Assembly (NCBI GenBank): GCA_937910665.1
Contig: CALEPR010000155.1
Span: 1-5,240, forward strand
Origin: an uncultured Selenomonadales bacterium
GTDB taxonomy: Bacteria; Bacillota; Negativicutes; Selenomonadales; Selenomonadaceae
Length of the DNA stretch: 5,240 nucleotides
Direction of reading: 5' to 3'
Shown here: piece by piece, positions 4,521 through 5,240 of the stretch
Layout: the number at the start of each line of letters is the position of its first letter
Numbering within the stretch: position 1 is the first letter of the stretch
Position numbers and translations under genes: made by a program
The notes under the pieces: generated by a model
The model's database searches: none
What the model was told of the DNA's origin: nothing
The model's input: only the letters and a program-made list of their open reading frames with translations

Positions 4521-4549
4521 ATTATATCAATTAAAAATTTTTCAGTCAA
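4521..4549 (-). promoter_or_regulatory. Promoter of peptide 2 (partial module C)
   Basis: TTGACT (4544-4549), a 17-bp spacer and perfect TATAAT (4521-4526). It shares the CAGTCAA core and a CGCGG tail with modules A and B, but the right-facing half is missing, so this marks the right end of the array. Transcription would begin near 4514. Confidence 0.8.
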
Positions 4550-4563
4550 CGCGCGGCGAAAAA

Positions 4564-4604
4564 CTTCCACCTTTCACAATTCAAAAAAATTTTTGTAGGT
4601 GAAG
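4564..4604 (-). terminator. Possible weak terminator right of the array
   Basis: On the minus strand CTTCACCT (4597-4604) pairs with AGGTGGAAG (4564-4572) with one bulge across a long A/T loop, followed by TTTTTCG. It could stop transcripts entering from the right before the peptide 2 promoter. The loop is 24 bases, so the call is weak. Confidence 0.25.
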
Positions 4605-4629
4605 AATTTCGGCTAAGCCCGCAGGGAGC

Positions 4630-4680
4630 GACAATTGGTTTTTGCGAAAGCAAAAATCCAATTGTCAAAAAAAAAAAAAA
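4630..4680. repeat. Long GAAA-capped hairpin followed by A14
   Basis: GACAATTGGTTTTTGC (4630-4645) pairs with its complement at 4650-4666 (one bulged T at 4657) around a GAAA tetraloop closed by GC. Fourteen A follow (4667-4680). There is no T-tract after the stem on either strand, so it is not an ordinary terminator. It may be a dispersed palindromic element. Confidence 0.7.
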
Positions 4681-5109
4681 CAACTTTTTTAAAAAATGCT
4701 TAAGTCGCGTCCAAAAAAATTCGATAAGGTATTTGTAAGTTTTAAAAACTGAAAATTAAACATAAAGGCGAACAAGAAATTTTGGAAGTGCGGGCGGCAA
4801 AAATGCGGCTGCAGGAGCGCGAGAAGTTCAAAATTTTGGCGGTTGAGGGCGGTCAACGTACACAGGTACATGCGACTGAAATCGGGCGCAGGACGGCGAA
4901 ATTTTCAAGATTCTGAGCCAAGTGACTAAAGTCCAAAAATTTCCGAACAGTAGCGGTCGAGGTTCGGCAGAAAAAATTTTTCCAAACAACCGACAGCCGA
5001 CTACTGAAAAAATTGATTCGCTAAAAATCGGACATAAAAGTTACTGCGCTTGTGTTGTAGCTGCATGTCATGGAATTTTTTCCACATTGGTAGTATCCTA
5101 TAAGTAAAG
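4681..5109. other. Region with no confident gene; possible decayed coding sequence
   Basis: Only short frames occur. On the plus strand a charged frame (4746-4913, for example GEQEILEVRAAKMRLQERE) ends at a TGA. A second frame (4880-5107, for example DGEIFKILSQVTKVQKF) is open across its end, so one frameshift would join them. On the minus strand there are a Phe/Cys-rich frame (4689-4871) and a 28-codon frame from ATG 5087 to TAG 5001 (begins MWKKFHDMQLQHKR) with a weak AGGA. None has a good ribosome site, and no product is recognised. A degenerate gene or plain intergenic DNA are both possible. Confidence 0.3.
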
Positions 5110-5240
5110 TTAATAAACAGGTTCGGCGACACTCGCAATGAGCTCGGCGAAGTGTGCAGGATTGGCGACGGCTGATTTGCGTTTGGACTTGTCTATTATA
5201 AAGGTGACAAGGTAGTCACCGAAGGAAAAATGCTTAAGGA
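5110..5240 (-). CDS. C-terminal end of an unidentified protein (5' partial)
   Basis: A minus-strand frame enters from the right edge and is open for 42 codons to a TAA at 5110-5112. The visible tail reads like a folded-protein C-terminus: a hydrophobic strand (DYLVTFIID), a basic turn (KSKRKSA) and an amphipathic helix (PAHFAELIASVAEPVY). The plus strand here also shows coding-like fragments, but they are broken by a TGA in the matching frame, whereas this frame is intact. No family can be named from 42 residues. No clear terminator follows; TGGAATTTTTTCCA (5071-5084) can fold but lacks a T-tract. It points the same way as the peptide units and speE. Confidence 0.45.
   Translation of the reverse strand, partial: LKHFSFGDYLVTFIIDKSKRKSAVANPAHFAELIASVAEPVY

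Noticed and set aside
4325..4534. A 69-codon plus-strand frame across peptide 2
   Set aside because: It has no ribosome site, is His/Cys/Trp-rich as in antisense shadows, and lies opposite the well-signalled peptide 2 gene.
3571..5109. CRISPR array, tRNA or known riboswitch
   Set aside because: No regularly spaced repeats, no cloverleaf or TTCRA arm, and no recognisable aptamer core; the repeats present are promoter modules.
5203..5220. GGTGAC/GTCACC inverted repeat before an ATG at 5230, possible leader of a right-going gene
   Set aside because: The repeat lies within the minus-strand coding frame, and the ribosome site is only 3 bases from the ATG.
5122..5238. Plus-strand frame with an internal TGA near 5173 that could hint at a selenocysteine codon
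   Set aside because: No SECIS-like hairpin follows the TGA. The minus-strand frame across the same bases is uninterrupted and explains the coding look.

Overview
The window is AT-rich bacterial DNA with strong purine-rich Shine-Dalgarno sites, near-consensus sigma-70/sigma-A promoters and many T-tract hairpin terminators. An exported LPP20-family protein beside such Firmicutes-like signals fits a diderm Firmicute of the Negativicutes type. That placement is an inference; no rRNA or marker gene is present.

Layout. (1) Bases 1-1262: the 3' end of a possible plus-strand gene converges on a minus-strand gene for an exported LPP20-family protein with a proline-rich middle. The terminator of the latter lies inside the former. 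(2) Bases 1263-1500: a divergent promoter region. (3) Bases 1501-2676, plus strand: a Bcr/CflA-type major facilitator drug exporter, probably starting at TTG. (4) Bases 2722-3570, minus strand: spermidine synthase (speE), convergent with the exporter, with its own terminator, an extended -10 promoter and a possible basic 26-residue leader peptide whose stop overlaps the speE ribosome binding site.

(5) Bases 3825-4549 are the most interesting part. They hold no conventional gene but two tandem units of the same design. In each, a minus-strand promoter (TTGACT-17-TATAAT) drives a 24- or 26-residue hydrophobic peptide with a very strong ribosome binding site that can be masked by a 5' hairpin. 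A converging plus-strand promoter drives a short RNA that ends at or inside the 3' end of the peptide gene. The units are joined by a 52-bp divergent-promoter module present twice at 48/52 identity, and a third, partial copy closes the array. The peptide mRNAs also show 5'-to-3' self-complementarity. This is the layout of type I toxin-antitoxin loci (compare Fst/par and TxpA/RatA), but neither peptide is one I recognise. The leftmost module also fires toward speE.

(6) Bases 4550-5109 hold a long GAAA-capped hairpin followed by fourteen A and a stretch with only short, broken reading frames. (7) Bases 5110-5240 hold the C-terminal end of a minus-strand gene running in from the right.

The three full-length genes look like independent single-gene transcription units rather than a pathway operon.
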